Source: Deltaproteobacteria bacterium (GTDB lineage Bacteria; Desulfobacterota; Syntrophobacteria; BM002). From it: a DNA stretch of 10,769 nt. This document shows, piece by piece, positions 1 through 7,051 of this stretch (position 1 is its first letter; each line of letters starts with the position of its first letter). Where the stretch lies: contig CP070843.1 in the NCBI GenBank assembly GCA_020350905.1, positions 719,512-730,280 of the forward strand. Reading direction: 5' to 3'. Under the pieces are notes generated by a model. The model was not told the origin of the DNA. It ran no database searches and saw only the letters and a list, made by a program, of their open reading frames with translations. Made by a program: the position numbers and the translations under genes.

Positions 1-430
1 CAAAGGGACGATCATTGGTAGTATCCGGATTTGTTGACCAGGGGCTAATCATGGGCGTTTTGTAGCTGTTGGCCACAGCACCTGCAGGTACCGCCTGTTT
101 GGAGGCCTGGGGTCCGACAATAGCCAGAACTTCGTCCTCAACAATCATCTTGGTATTTGCCTTTACGGCCGACTCAGCCTTGGACTCGTTGTCTTCAATG
201 ACCAATTCGACCTTGTACTTCTCTTTTCCAACCTTCAAACCACCGGCTTTGTTGATGTCCTCAAGCCACATCTGACCTGCGAACTTTGAGCCCTCTCCCA
301 CTTTGGGGATATCCCCCGTCATAGGGGCGTTGATTCCAATTTTGATGGTCTTTGCCCTACTCCAGACCGGAGGCGCAAAAACAAGACAGATCACCAGACA
401 CGAAACCACAAAAACGAGTCTCTTCTTCAT
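1..430 (-). CDS. ABC transporter substrate-binding protein, LivK-like (partial, N-terminal 143 residues)
   Basis: Likely the periplasmic ligand-binding subunit of a branched-chain amino-acid (or related amide/organic acid) ABC importer. The reverse strand gives MKKRLVFVVSCLVICLVF..., a basic n-region and hydrophobic core to about residue 20, with probable signal-peptidase cleavage near WSRA|K at about 26. The mature start KTIKIGINAPMTGD is the hallmark first strand of type I periplasmic binding proteins; later come a WLEDINKAGG-type helix, VELVIEDNESK and AIVGPQASKQAVPAG, all typical of the LivK lobe I. The start at 430 is chosen because GGGGAGG lies 6 nt upstream; in-frame ATGs at 436 and 451 are poorly spaced from a ribosome site. 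The C-terminal part lies beyond the left edge, so the ligand cannot be judged. It points the same way as the fad cluster but is separated by about 350 nt, so it is probably a separate unit. No lipobox is seen. Confidence 0.87.
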   Translation of the reverse strand, partial: MKKRLVFVVSCLVICLVFAPPVWSRAKTIKIGINAPMTGDIPKVGEGSKFAGQMWLEDINKAGGLKVGKEKYKVELVIEDNESKAESAVKANTKMIVEDEVLAIVGPQASKQAVPAGAVANSYKTPMISPWSTNPDTTNDRPF

Positions 431-512
431 CGCCATCCTCCCCTTCTCCATCTAATGTGTTGATTTAATAACGAAAGTACAGCCCAACTGAAAAGCCAAA
501 CGCGGGACTTCC

Positions 513-529
513 AGCACAGAGTCTGTGCT
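513..529. repeat. 17-bp perfect palindrome AGCACAGAGTCTGTGCT
   Basis: Two perfectly complementary 8-nt arms flank a single central G. The element lies about 85 nt upstream of the livK-like start. The symmetry and length fit either an operator for a dimeric regulator or a small hairpin. There is no U-run after it in the minus direction, so a terminator for the fad operon is unlikely. The binding factor is unknown. Confidence 0.5.
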
Positions 530-693
530 TTCCATATACTCGGGATGCTGAGAATCAAAACAAATGTGAGATTTTTAGCATAGAGCCCATGGTTTTTCAA
601 CGATTATTTGGAGAGAGGACTGTACGGCCTGCTCAAGTGGTGGGCCCTTTGGTGGGTAAGTTGGCAGTAAAAAGCGGGAGTAGTCAAAGGGCA

Positions 694-736
694 ATGACGC
701 GGAGACACGGCGAGGAGTTTTCAATCTCCGCGTCAT
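694..736. repeat. inverted repeat, ATGACGCGGAGA type, after fadB
   Basis: ATGACGCGGAGA at 694-705 is perfectly complementary to TCTCCGCGTCAT at 725-736, with a 19-nt loop. The right side continues into CGCGTCTTCGTCTCC, so the GGAGACG/GACGCG units also recur as short direct repeats. It sits 49 nt beyond the fadB stop codon and could fold in the 3' end of the fad mRNA, but no U-tract follows. It resembles dispersed intergenic repeats common in environmental Gram-negative genomes; this resemblance is from memory and not tested. Confidence 0.6.
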
Positions 737-784
737 CGCGTCTTCGTCTCCATAAAACAGAGGACAAGAACGGTTCGCCGATGT

Positions 785-2830
785 CTAGAAAGTGAAAAAG
801 ACTTTCTGCAACACCTTGGGCGTATAGCCGGCCATATCCAGATACATGGTGACCCCACCCATGAAGAAAGGCCAACCAGCGCCCATAATCATGGCCAGGT
901 CCACGTCCCTGGTATCAGCCACCACACCCTCCTGCATGATCAGATCAATTTCGCGGGTTAGATCGGTAAGAACACGCTCAATGATCTCTTCTTTACGAAA
1001 CTCTTTGTCGCCTTTTTTCTGCCAAAGATCTCGGAGCACCGGATCCACGTGTCGGTCGGGTGCTTCACCAACATAGATCCCCGGGATTTTGGCCTCCACC
1101 ATCTTTTTCAGGTTATCATTAATGGGAAAACTCTGAGGTCCAAAAGCTCGGTTCAAGGTCTCCTGCACGTGGGCTGCTACGGCCGGGCCCACCATCCCCA
1201 GCAGTTCGAAAGGCGCCATGGGTAGACCCAGGCTGAGCAGGGCCTCATCCACAAGTTGGAAGTCAGCACCCTCGTCCACCATATCCAGGCAGTCCGTTAG
1301 CATTTTGGTTAGAATACGGTTGACCAAGAATCCAGCAGAGTCCTTCACGAGGATACCTGTCTTTCTCAATTGTTTGGCAGCAGCGAAAACGGTGGCCAGG
1401 GTAATATCGTTGGTCTGTTGGCCGCGGATGATTTCCACCAGTGGCAGCACTGAAACAGGGTTGAAGAAGTGGAAGCCCACCACACGTTCCGGGTGTCTGA
1501 GTTTTGAGGCCATCTCTGAAACCGATAGACTGGAGGTGTTGGTGGCAAAGATGCAGGTTTCGGAGACTACTTGCTCGGCCTCGGCGAAGACCTGCTGTTT
1601 AATCTCCATTTGCTCGAATACCGCCTCGATGACAAAGTCACAGTCTGCGAAGTCAGCCCAGTCAAGAGTGCCTTTTACCAGGGTGAAAAGGTAGCGGGCC
1701 TTTAATTCAGTGAGTCTTCCTTTTTCCACCAGCTTGCCAAGTTCAGCCTGAATGTAGCCCAGGCCCTTTTCCAGAAACTCCTGTTTAATATCCTTGATGA
1801 CCACCGGGACCTCATAGCGGCGAAGGAAAAGAAGTGCCAGCTGAGATGCCATGAGGCCCGCTCCGATGAAACCCGCTTTCGTCACTTTCTGGGGTTTGAT
1901 CTCAGGAACACCGGCAGGACGTTTGGCCCTCCGTTGGACCAGATCGAAGGAGTATATGCTCGCTTTACATTGGCGGCTTTTGATGAGATCCCCCAGGGCC
2001 TTGTCCTCTTCCGCGAATCCTTGTTCCACATCCATGCTAAAAGCGCCCTCGACAAGTTCCAGGGCGCGATAGGGAGCAATGGCAGCGCCATGAACTTTGC
2101 TGTCCACGAAGGCGCGGGCCTTCTCTATCAGTTGCTTCAGGTCGCTTGAATCCACCTCCGCCCGTTCCACCTGTTCGCTGCCATCTATGATGCCTTGCAG
2201 AAAACGGATGGAATCATCCAAAAACTCAGCAGAGTCGAATAAGCGATCGGCCAGCCCCATCTCGTAAGCCTGGAAACCCTTGATCATGCGATTCTGGTTC
2301 AAGGGGTTGAAAATGATAAGCTCCAATGCCTTCTCCGGGCCAATTAAAAGGGGTGCCAAGGTAGAGCCGCCCCAACCTGGGACGATCCCCAGGAAGCATT
2401 CGGGGAAAGCGATGGCGGTTACACTCTTAGAAACAGTGCGGTAGTCACAATACAAGGCTATCTCCAGACCGCCTCCTAGGGCTGCACCGTTTACAGCTGC
2501 CACCGTGGGGTAGGGCAGGTCCATTATGCGCTTGAAGGTTGCATGGCCAAATTGACCAATGGCTTTTCCTTGCTCAAAGGTGTTGATAAATGGAATCTGG
2601 GTAAGATCGGCACCCGCGGCAAAGATGTAGTGTTTCCCGGTAAGCAAAAAACCCTTGACGTCCGGCTCCTCTTGAATCGTGTCCAGGGCCCGGTTCAAGG
2701 AGGTCAGTCCCTCTTCGTCGAAGGTGGTGGGTTTTTTGTAATCTTCACCATTGTCCATGGTCACCAGAGCGATCTTGCCCACTCGAGAGTTATAGAAATG
2801 GGTGTAGAATTGAGTGACGATTTTGGCCAT
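785..2830 (-). CDS. fadB: fused enoyl-CoA hydratase / 3-hydroxyacyl-CoA dehydrogenase (FadB/FadJ-like alpha subunit)
   Basis: Bifunctional beta-oxidation enzyme of 681 residues: hydrates trans-2-enoyl-CoA and oxidises L-3-hydroxyacyl-CoA with NAD+. Residues 1-300 form a crotonase domain; AGADL (72-76) and GAALGGGLE (116-123) supply the oxyanion pocket, and E123 and E144 (FPE) match the two catalytic glutamates of FadB. A Rossmann domain starts at 319 (GFIGAGLMA), followed by NTSSLS (431-436). The HFFNP histidine H454 and E466 are 12 apart, as in human HAD (H158/E170), and N504 (VNR) fits the substrate-binding Asn. A second HAD C-terminal repeat ends the protein. The third Rossmann glycine is Ala (A328). 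Start 2830 has AAGGAG 7 nt upstream; an in-frame ATG at 2848 lacks one. It is the last gene of the fad cluster, 40 nt after the thiolase, its expected partner in a trifunctional complex. FadB and FadJ cannot be separated with certainty; the FadA-like neighbour favours FadB. Confidence 0.93.
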   Translation of the reverse strand: MAKIVTQFYTHFYNSRVGKIALVTMDNGEDYKKPTTFDEEGLTSLNRALDTIQEEPDVKGFLLTGKHYIFAAGADLTQIPFINTFEQGKAIGQFGHATFKRIMDLPYPTVAAVNGAALGGGLEIALYCDYRTVSKSVTAIAFPECFLGIVPGWGGSTLAPLLIGPEKALELIIFNPLNQNRMIKGFQAYEMGLADRLFDSAEFLDDSIRFLQGIIDGSEQVERAEVDSSDLKQLIEKARAFVDSKVHGAAIAPYRALELVEGAFSMDVEQGFAEEDKALGDLIKSRQCKASIYSFDLVQRRAKRPAGVPEIKPQKVTKAGFIGAGLMASQLALLFLRRYEVPVVIKDIKQEFLEKGLGYIQAELGKLVEKGRLTELKARYLFTLVKGTLDWADFADCDFVIEAVFEQMEIKQQVFAEAEQVVSETCIFATNTSSLSVSEMASKLRHPERVVGFHFFNPVSVLPLVEIIRGQQTNDITLATVFAAAKQLRKTGILVKDSAGFLVNRILTKMLTDCLDMVDEGADFQLVDEALLSLGLPMAPFELLGMVGPAVAAHVQETLNRAFGPQSFPINDNLKKMVEAKIPGIYVGEAPDRHVDPVLRDLWQKKGDKEFRKEEIIERVLTDLTREIDLIMQEGVVADTRDVDLAMIMGAGWPFFMGGVTMYLDMAGYTPKVLQKVFFTF

Positions 2831-2870
2831 TATTTTTCTCCTTACCATTTAGGTTGGCCGGTCTAACCAG

Positions 2871-4106
2871 TTACTTCGTCTTCTTCTTCGTTGCAGATTT
2901 TTTCTTTGCTGCGTTCTCACCGTTGCCTTGCAGATTCTCCCATATTACTGAACCTCCCTGGCCGAGCCCGACACACATGGTTGCCAGACCGAACTTAGCC
3001 TTGGGGTTTTCGGCAAACTCGTGCATCAGGTGGATCATCAAACGGGGGCCTGATGATGCCAAGGGGTGGCCGAAGGCAATGGCTCCTCCCCATGGGTTGA
3101 GGCGAGGTTCGTTGGGTACTGCAAGGTCGAATTCTTTCATAAAGGCAATGCACTGCACAGCAAAGGCCTCGTTGATTTCAATGAGATCGATATCGTCCAT
3201 GCTGAGCCCCGCGATCTTAAAGACTCTGTGGGTGGCAGGGATGGGACCCACACCCATGACCTCTGCTTTGACTCCGGCGTACGTGTAAGCCACCATGCGC
3301 ATCTTGGCCTGAATTCCTAGCTCCTTGGCTGTGTCCGCCGCCATGAGCAGGACACCACAAGCGCCATCATTAAGTCCTGAGGCATTGCCAGCTGTTACAT
3401 TTCCCAGGGAACGAAAGGGTGTCTTCAGGTCTTTCAACCCCTCCATGGTGGTATCAGGACGTGGTTGCTGGTCACGATCGGCAACCACCCAGCCCTCGGG
3501 AGTATAAACAGTCATTGGCACAATCATCCTGGCAATTTTCCCCTCGGTATAGGCCGCGGCTGTTTTTTTCTGTGAGAGCATGGCGTATTCATCCGCCATC
3601 TCCTTGGATATCTCTGGAAACATGTCATGGAGATTTTCAGCAGTTTTTCCCATAACCAGTGCGTCTTCGGAAACCAGTCGATCCACCAGAAACCGAGGGT
3701 TGGGATCAGCGGTGGCGGCCATCGGATGATGACCCATGTGTTCCACCCCTCCTGCTATGGCAATATCAAAAGCGCCCAGGGCGATTTCCGAGGCGGCGGT
3801 AGTAACTGCGGTCATTCCCCCGGCACACATACGATCCACTGAGGCTCCAGCGCACTTTTCCGAGAGTCCAGCCAGGATGGCCGAGGTCCGCCCAAGGGTG
3901 AGCCCCTGATCTTTTTCCTGGGTGGTGGCACCCCACATATTCTCTTCCACCATATCGGGGCCGACCTGGGGGTTGCGACGCAAGAGCTCACGGATGACCT
4001 TCACCACCATGTCATCTGCGCGGGTGTTCCAGAAAAATCCCTGTTCTCCAGCTCTGCCGAACGCTGTGCGAATGCCGTCCACCAGGACTACTTCTCGTGA
4101 TTTCAT
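2871..4106 (-). CDS. fadA: acetyl-CoA C-acyltransferase (3-ketoacyl-CoA thiolase), FadA-like
   Basis: Cleaves 3-ketoacyl-CoA with CoA to acetyl-CoA and a chain two carbons shorter, the last step of beta-oxidation. The 411 residues open with VVLVDGIRTAFGR. The acyl-accepting nucleophile is C94 in DRMCAGGM. AGGVEHMGHHPM (118-129) is the pattern seen in FadA rather than FadI. NEAFA (312-316) is intact, H347 lies in GHPLASSG and the second catalytic cysteine is C378 in TMCVGLGQGG, so the full Cys-His-Cys set is present. The fold should end near residue 392, leaving an unusual tail with seven lysines in the last 11 residues. Start 4106 is well supported by AAGGAG 6 nt upstream. It lies 137 nt after the acyl-CoA dehydrogenase, with a repeat element between, and 40 nt before fadB. 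It presumably pairs with the FadB-like protein as a beta subunit in the cytoplasm. A biosynthetic thiolase (AtoB/PhaA type) is less likely given context. Confidence 0.94.
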   Translation of the reverse strand: MKSREVVLVDGIRTAFGRAGEQGFFWNTRADDMVVKVIRELLRRNPQVGPDMVEENMWGATTQEKDQGLTLGRTSAILAGLSEKCAGASVDRMCAGGMTAVTTAASEIALGAFDIAIAGGVEHMGHHPMAATADPNPRFLVDRLVSEDALVMGKTAENLHDMFPEISKEMADEYAMLSQKKTAAAYTEGKIARMIVPMTVYTPEGWVVADRDQQPRPDTTMEGLKDLKTPFRSLGNVTAGNASGLNDGACGVLLMAADTAKELGIQAKMRMVAYTYAGVKAEVMGVGPIPATHRVFKIAGLSMDDIDLIEINEAFAVQCIAFMKEFDLAVPNEPRLNPWGGAIAFGHPLASSGPRLMIHLMHEFAENPKAKFGLATMCVGLGQGGSVIWENLQGNGENAAKKKSATKKKTK

Positions 4107-4144
4107 ATTTGGCTCCTTAATTAGAGAACAAAGGCAAGTATCAC

Positions 4145-4220
4145 ACCACGAAGGCCACGAAGGTCACGAAGTATTCTTGGAGTATATACCAATCTTCGTG
4201 CACTTCGTGCTTTTTGTGGT
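4145..4220. repeat. CACGAAG-type inverted repeat inside the fad cluster
   Basis: The left arm 4145-4171 contains three tandem (C)CACGAAG units, and the right arm 4194-4220 contains the complementary CTTCGTG units. The arms are 27 nt each, pair at 21 of 27 positions, and enclose a 22-nt AT-rich loop. It fills most of the 137-nt gap between the acyl-CoA dehydrogenase and thiolase genes, so in a polycistronic mRNA it would form a long hairpin. No U-run follows. It looks like a member of a dispersed family widespread in environmental genomes (recollection, untested). Confidence 0.75.
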
Positions 4221-4243
4221 TAATACAACTTCGTTGTTATTTT

Positions 4244-6103
4244 TCAGGTCAGAGCGAATGACTCCTCCGGGATTTCCACTGCAGCCCGCTGTCCGCTCAT
4301 GATTGCCTTGGCCTTGCCTTGGGCCAAAGAGAGAATGTTGGTAATAAAAAATTCGGCTGAGGCTACCTTACCCCGATAGAAGGCGGCGCTTCTATTGGAG
4401 GCCAGTACCTCACGCTGAGATTGAGCATCCTTGGCACCGGCATCAACATAAATTTCTTGCAGACGGCGCTGGGCGATCAACGCCTGCCACAGCAACATGA
4501 AACCAACAGCAATATCTCCGAACAGTTCCAGATACGGGGTGGCGTACAGGAGAGTCTCAGTGTAGTCTTCGGTCATGCCTTTCAGGCCGAAGTACTTTGT
4601 TACCTCAATAAGCTGCTGGCGGGCAGCTTCAAAAGTGGCGACCAGTTCACGCAGTTCAAAATTCTTACGAGCCCATCTGAGAAATTCTTCAGTTTCTGCA
4701 ATAAGTCGTTTGAAAAGCTGTCCCCTTTTTATAACCAGTTTGCGACCCACCAAATCCAAGGCCTGAATACCATTTGTACCCTCATAGATGGAGGCGATCT
4801 TACAGTCCCGCAAGAATTGCTCCACCGGGTGTTCCTGGCAGTAGCCGTAGCCTCCCAGTACCTGGATGGCGGTTTCACAGACCCGAAAGCCCATGTCGCT
4901 GCCATAGGCTTTGCAAACCGGGATGAGGATGTCAATGAAGTCCTGGTACTTTTCTCTCTCCTGGTCATTTTCGGCAGAACGTACCATGTCGTCGCAAAAG
5001 CCGACGTAATAGAGAAGAGCTCGTAACCCTTCGCTCACTGACTTCATGAACATGAGCATCCTTCGTACATCGGGATGATTGATGATAGCCACTCTTGGTG
5101 CAGCGGGATCTCTTATCCGGCTCGCATCTGATCCCTGGATCCGTTCCTTGGTGTACTGGAGGGCATAGAGATAGGCGGCGCTGGCATGACTTTGACCCTG
5201 CATGCCCACAAAAAGCCTTGACTCATTCATCATCTGGAACATGATTCGCATTCCCTGGTTGGCTTCACCCAGGAGATAACCGATGCAGTTGTTGTTTTCC
5301 CCAAAGCTCAGAGTGCTGGTGGCGGAGCCGTGAATGCCTAGCTTGTGCTCGATGCCGGGGCAAACCACGTCGTTATCCACCAATTCACCGTTTTTCGGAC
5401 GAAGCTTGGGAATAATGAAGAGGGAGATACCCTTGGTGCCCGGTGGCGCCCCTTCAATCCGAGCCAGCACCATGTGTACAATATTCTCTGTGAGATCATG
5501 CTCACCGCAAGAGATAAAAATCTTGGTGCCGGTTATGGAGTAGGTGCCATCATCATTCGGGACCGCCTTGGTGCGCAGAGCGCCAACATCGCTTCCAGCC
5601 TGAGGTTCAGTGAGGCACATGGTCCCACTCCACTCACCACTGTACAATTTGTCCATAAAGGTACGCTGCTGCTGCTCGGTTCCGTAAACCTCAAGGAGTC
5701 TGGCAGCTCCGTGGGTGAGTCCGGGGTACAAGAAAAGGGACAAATTAGCTGCTCCGAAGGCTTCGATGGCCGCGAGCCCCATGACGACCGGGAATCCCTG
5801 CCCCCCGGCTTCCAAGGCCTCAGCCATGGAGAGCCAACCGCCTTGTCGATACATTTCATACGGTCGGTGGTAGGATTCGGGAACTCTCACCTTGCCGTCC
5901 TTCCAAACACATCCCTGCTCGTCACCCTTGCGGTTTGCCGGAGCCATCTCATTCTCCGCCAGCTTCCAGGCCTGCTCAAGGACCAAGTCGTACATTTCCT
6001 TAGAATATTCGGCATATTTGGCGGTGTTGCTGAGTTGCTCTATGTCTAGCTGCTCATACAGGACGAATTTGACATCTCTTTCATTCACCAGTAAATTTGC
6101 CAT
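4244..6103 (-). CDS. long-type acyl-CoA dehydrogenase with extra N- and C-terminal domains
   Basis: FAD-dependent flavoenzyme forming trans-2-enoyl-CoA, the first step of beta-oxidation; electrons go to ETF, whose genes are not in the window. At 619 residues it is far longer than short/medium-chain enzymes (about 380). Residues 1-35 (ANLLVNERDVKFVLYEQ) resemble the extra N-terminal cap of this subgroup. The core follows: CLTEPQAGSD (163-172) and GTKIFIS (192-198) at the flavin site, VLGGYGY (415-421), and the YEGTNGIQ loop with putative catalytic base E441. About residues 460-600 form an added helical C-terminal domain, as in VLCAD-like and DmdC-like enzymes. Start 6103 has AAGGAG 6 nt upstream; an in-frame ATG at 6118 does not. 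It follows fadR by 142 nt and precedes fadA. Context suggests fatty acyl-CoA; a 3-methylmercaptopropionyl-CoA or similar substrate cannot be excluded from sequence alone. Confidence 0.93.
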   Translation of the reverse strand: MANLLVNERDVKFVLYEQLDIEQLSNTAKYAEYSKEMYDLVLEQAWKLAENEMAPANRKGDEQGCVWKDGKVRVPESYHRPYEMYRQGGWLSMAEALEAGGQGFPVVMGLAAIEAFGAANLSLFLYPGLTHGAARLLEVYGTEQQQRTFMDKLYSGEWSGTMCLTEPQAGSDVGALRTKAVPNDDGTYSITGTKIFISCGEHDLTENIVHMVLARIEGAPPGTKGISLFIIPKLRPKNGELVDNDVVCPGIEHKLGIHGSATSTLSFGENNNCIGYLLGEANQGMRIMFQMMNESRLFVGMQGQSHASAAYLYALQYTKERIQGSDASRIRDPAAPRVAIINHPDVRRMLMFMKSVSEGLRALLYYVGFCDDMVRSAENDQEREKYQDFIDILIPVCKAYGSDMGFRVCETAIQVLGGYGYCQEHPVEQFLRDCKIASIYEGTNGIQALDLVGRKLVIKRGQLFKRLIAETEEFLRWARKNFELRELVATFEAARQQLIEVTKYFGLKGMTEDYTETLLYATPYLELFGDIAVGFMLLWQALIAQRRLQEIYVDAGAKDAQSQREVLASNRSAAFYRGKVASAEFFITNILSLAQGKAKAIMSGQRAAVEIPEESFALT

Positions 6104-6119
6104 TGTTATCTCCTTCAAG

Positions 6120-6238
6120 AGCGGTCAGCAATCAGCGTTCAGCTTCCAGGAAAAGGAATGAGGTGAATAATCGAAAAGAATCCCGTCTTGGTCGTGCAAG
6201 TTTCCTCCCTTTTTGATGACCGTTGATGGCTGACCGCT
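6120..6238. repeat. GGTCAGC-type inverted repeat between fadR and acyl-CoA dehydrogenase
   Basis: The 22-nt left arm (6120-6141) starts AGCGGTCAGC, and the right arm (6217-6238) ends GCTGACCGCT. They are complementary at 19 of 22 positions, separated by 75 nt. Each arm also carries internal TCAGC/GCTGA near-repeats. The element occupies almost the entire 142-nt gap between fadR and the dehydrogenase gene, ending 17 nt before the latter's start and 8 nt after the fadR stop. It differs in sequence from the other repeats in this window. I see no promoter or FadR box here, which favours read-through from the fadR promoter. Confidence 0.7.
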
Positions 6239-6245
6239 GACCCCA

Positions 6246-6839
6246 TTATTCCCTGAGCCCCCGAATAAACAAGTCGCCCAAGGGATCTGCCATCTGAGTA
6301 AGGTCGTAATTTCTGCCGGCCAGCAACCATGAGGTGACCGTTTCATCCATTGCCCCGAAAAATGCTCTCTTGATTGCACTCAAATAAAGATCCTTACGAA
6401 ACAACCCCTGCTGCTGGCCTTGCTCGATAATCTCACCAATGAGGTCAAAATAGCTCTTGAGAACCGCTTTCGGGTAAGCGCTCATGAAATGACGGCTCTG
6501 GCGGAGCTCCAGTTGAAATACTGCTGCCAGATCAGGACGATTTTGCATCTCCAACAGGTGGAGCTGAACAAGTTTTCTCAGCTTGGTCTCCGCGCTCTCC
6601 TCTCGAGCCAACTGGCCGTGGAACTCATCAATAAACCCTTGAACCTTCTCCTCGAAGATACTGATGAGAAGGTCATCTTTGCTTTTGAAATAAAGGTAGA
6701 TGGTGCCGGCTGCCACTCCAGCCTTACGTGCCACAGCAGCCATGGTTGCCTGATGATAACCATTTTGGGCAAAGGCAGTTATGGCGGCATTCATGATCCG
6801 GTCGCGTTTGTCATCGCCTTTTCGTACCCGAACCATCAT
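6246..6839 (-). CDS. fadR: TetR-family fatty-acid degradation regulator FadR
   Basis: A 197-residue DNA-binding repressor expected to release its operator on binding long-chain acyl-CoA. Residues 10-56 are the TetR helix-turn-helix (RIMNAAITAFAQNGYHQATM, then GVAAGTIYLYFKSKDDLL). The ligand domain matches my recollection of Bacillus subtilis FadR (YsiA) along its length: FQLELRQS, FGAMDETVTSW and YDL recur at the same relative places. This makes the FadR assignment firmer than a generic TetR call. Two adjacent in-frame ATGs (6839, 6836) could start it, and the ribosome site (AGGGA) is weak. Upstream lie a promoter and a palindrome identical to the Bacillus FadR consensus, implying self-repression. 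It heads the fad cluster on the same strand and so probably controls all three enzymes downstream. The unrelated E. coli FadR is GntR family; the shared name does not imply homology. Confidence 0.92.
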   Translation of the reverse strand: MMVRVRKGDDKRDRIMNAAITAFAQNGYHQATMAAVARKAGVAAGTIYLYFKSKDDLLISIFEEKVQGFIDEFHGQLAREESAETKLRKLVQLHLLEMQNRPDLAAVFQLELRQSRHFMSAYPKAVLKSYFDLIGEIIEQGQQQGLFRKDLYLSAIKRAFFGAMDETVTSWLLAGRNYDLTQMADPLGDLFIRGLRE

Positions 6840-6894
6840 TCATTCCCTATGCGAGTATGCTTGCTAGAGGACAAGGAGAATCCCAATTTCTTTT

Positions 6895-6912
6895 TGAATG
6901 AATATTCATTCA
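6895..6912. promoter_or_regulatory. FadR operator, TGAATGAATATTCATTCA
   Basis: This is a perfect 18-bp palindrome. It satisfies every position of the Bacillus subtilis FadR consensus TGAATGAMTANTCATTCA (consensus from memory). It lies 56 nt upstream of the fadR start, and 8 nt downstream of the predicted -10, so it covers the expected transcription start. That geometry suits repression by blocking RNA polymerase. The encoded adjacent regulator is a FadR homologue, making this the probable autoregulatory and operon-control site. Confidence 0.88.
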
Positions 6913-6920
6913 TTTATTAT

Positions 6921-6948
6921 GGTATATGAAAGGGAGCATGATTGTCAA
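6921..6948 (-). promoter_or_regulatory. sigma70-type promoter for fadR and probably the fad operon
   Basis: On the minus strand, TTGACA (6948-6943) matches the -35 consensus exactly. TATACC (6926-6921) serves as -10 with a 16-nt spacer, and CATAAT overlaps slightly further on. The predicted start of transcription, around 6914, falls at the edge of the FadR palindrome. No other clear promoter is seen before the acyl-CoA dehydrogenase, thiolase or fadB genes, so this one may drive all four. Confidence 0.7.
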
Positions 6949-7051
6949 TCTTTTTGTTTTATTATGAAATAAATCATTTGTTACGAATATTTATACTGAA
7001 ATATATATCAGGCTACGGATTGAGTCACAGGAAATATTCCGGTAGACTATA

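Larger units (their letters stand above)
431..784. other. gene-free gap between livK-like gene and fadB
   Basis: This 354-nt stretch holds no credible gene. It must contain the promoter of the livK-like gene, but I find no convincing -35/-10 pair. Visible structure is a 17-bp palindrome at 513-529 and a 12-bp inverted repeat at 694-705/725-736, each listed separately. No U-tract-backed terminator for the fad operon is evident, although the 694-736 hairpin lies where one would be expected. Confidence 0.6.

Noticed and set aside
690..784. Intrinsic terminator for the fad operon
   Set aside because: The 12-bp stem is strong, but it has a long loop and no U-tract in the minus direction, so it is listed only as a repeat.
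4141..4222. CRISPR-like array
   Set aside because: The CACGAAG units are short, tandem without spacers, and arranged as a hairpin, so this is an inverted-repeat element, not CRISPR.
4421..5026. 201-residue plus-strand open frame
   Set aside because: Also antisense to the acyl-CoA dehydrogenase, without recognisable motifs or a ribosome site.
5345..6049. 234-residue plus-strand open frame
   Set aside because: It is antisense to the acyl-CoA dehydrogenase, which has full family motifs; the open frame is a by-product of its codon use.
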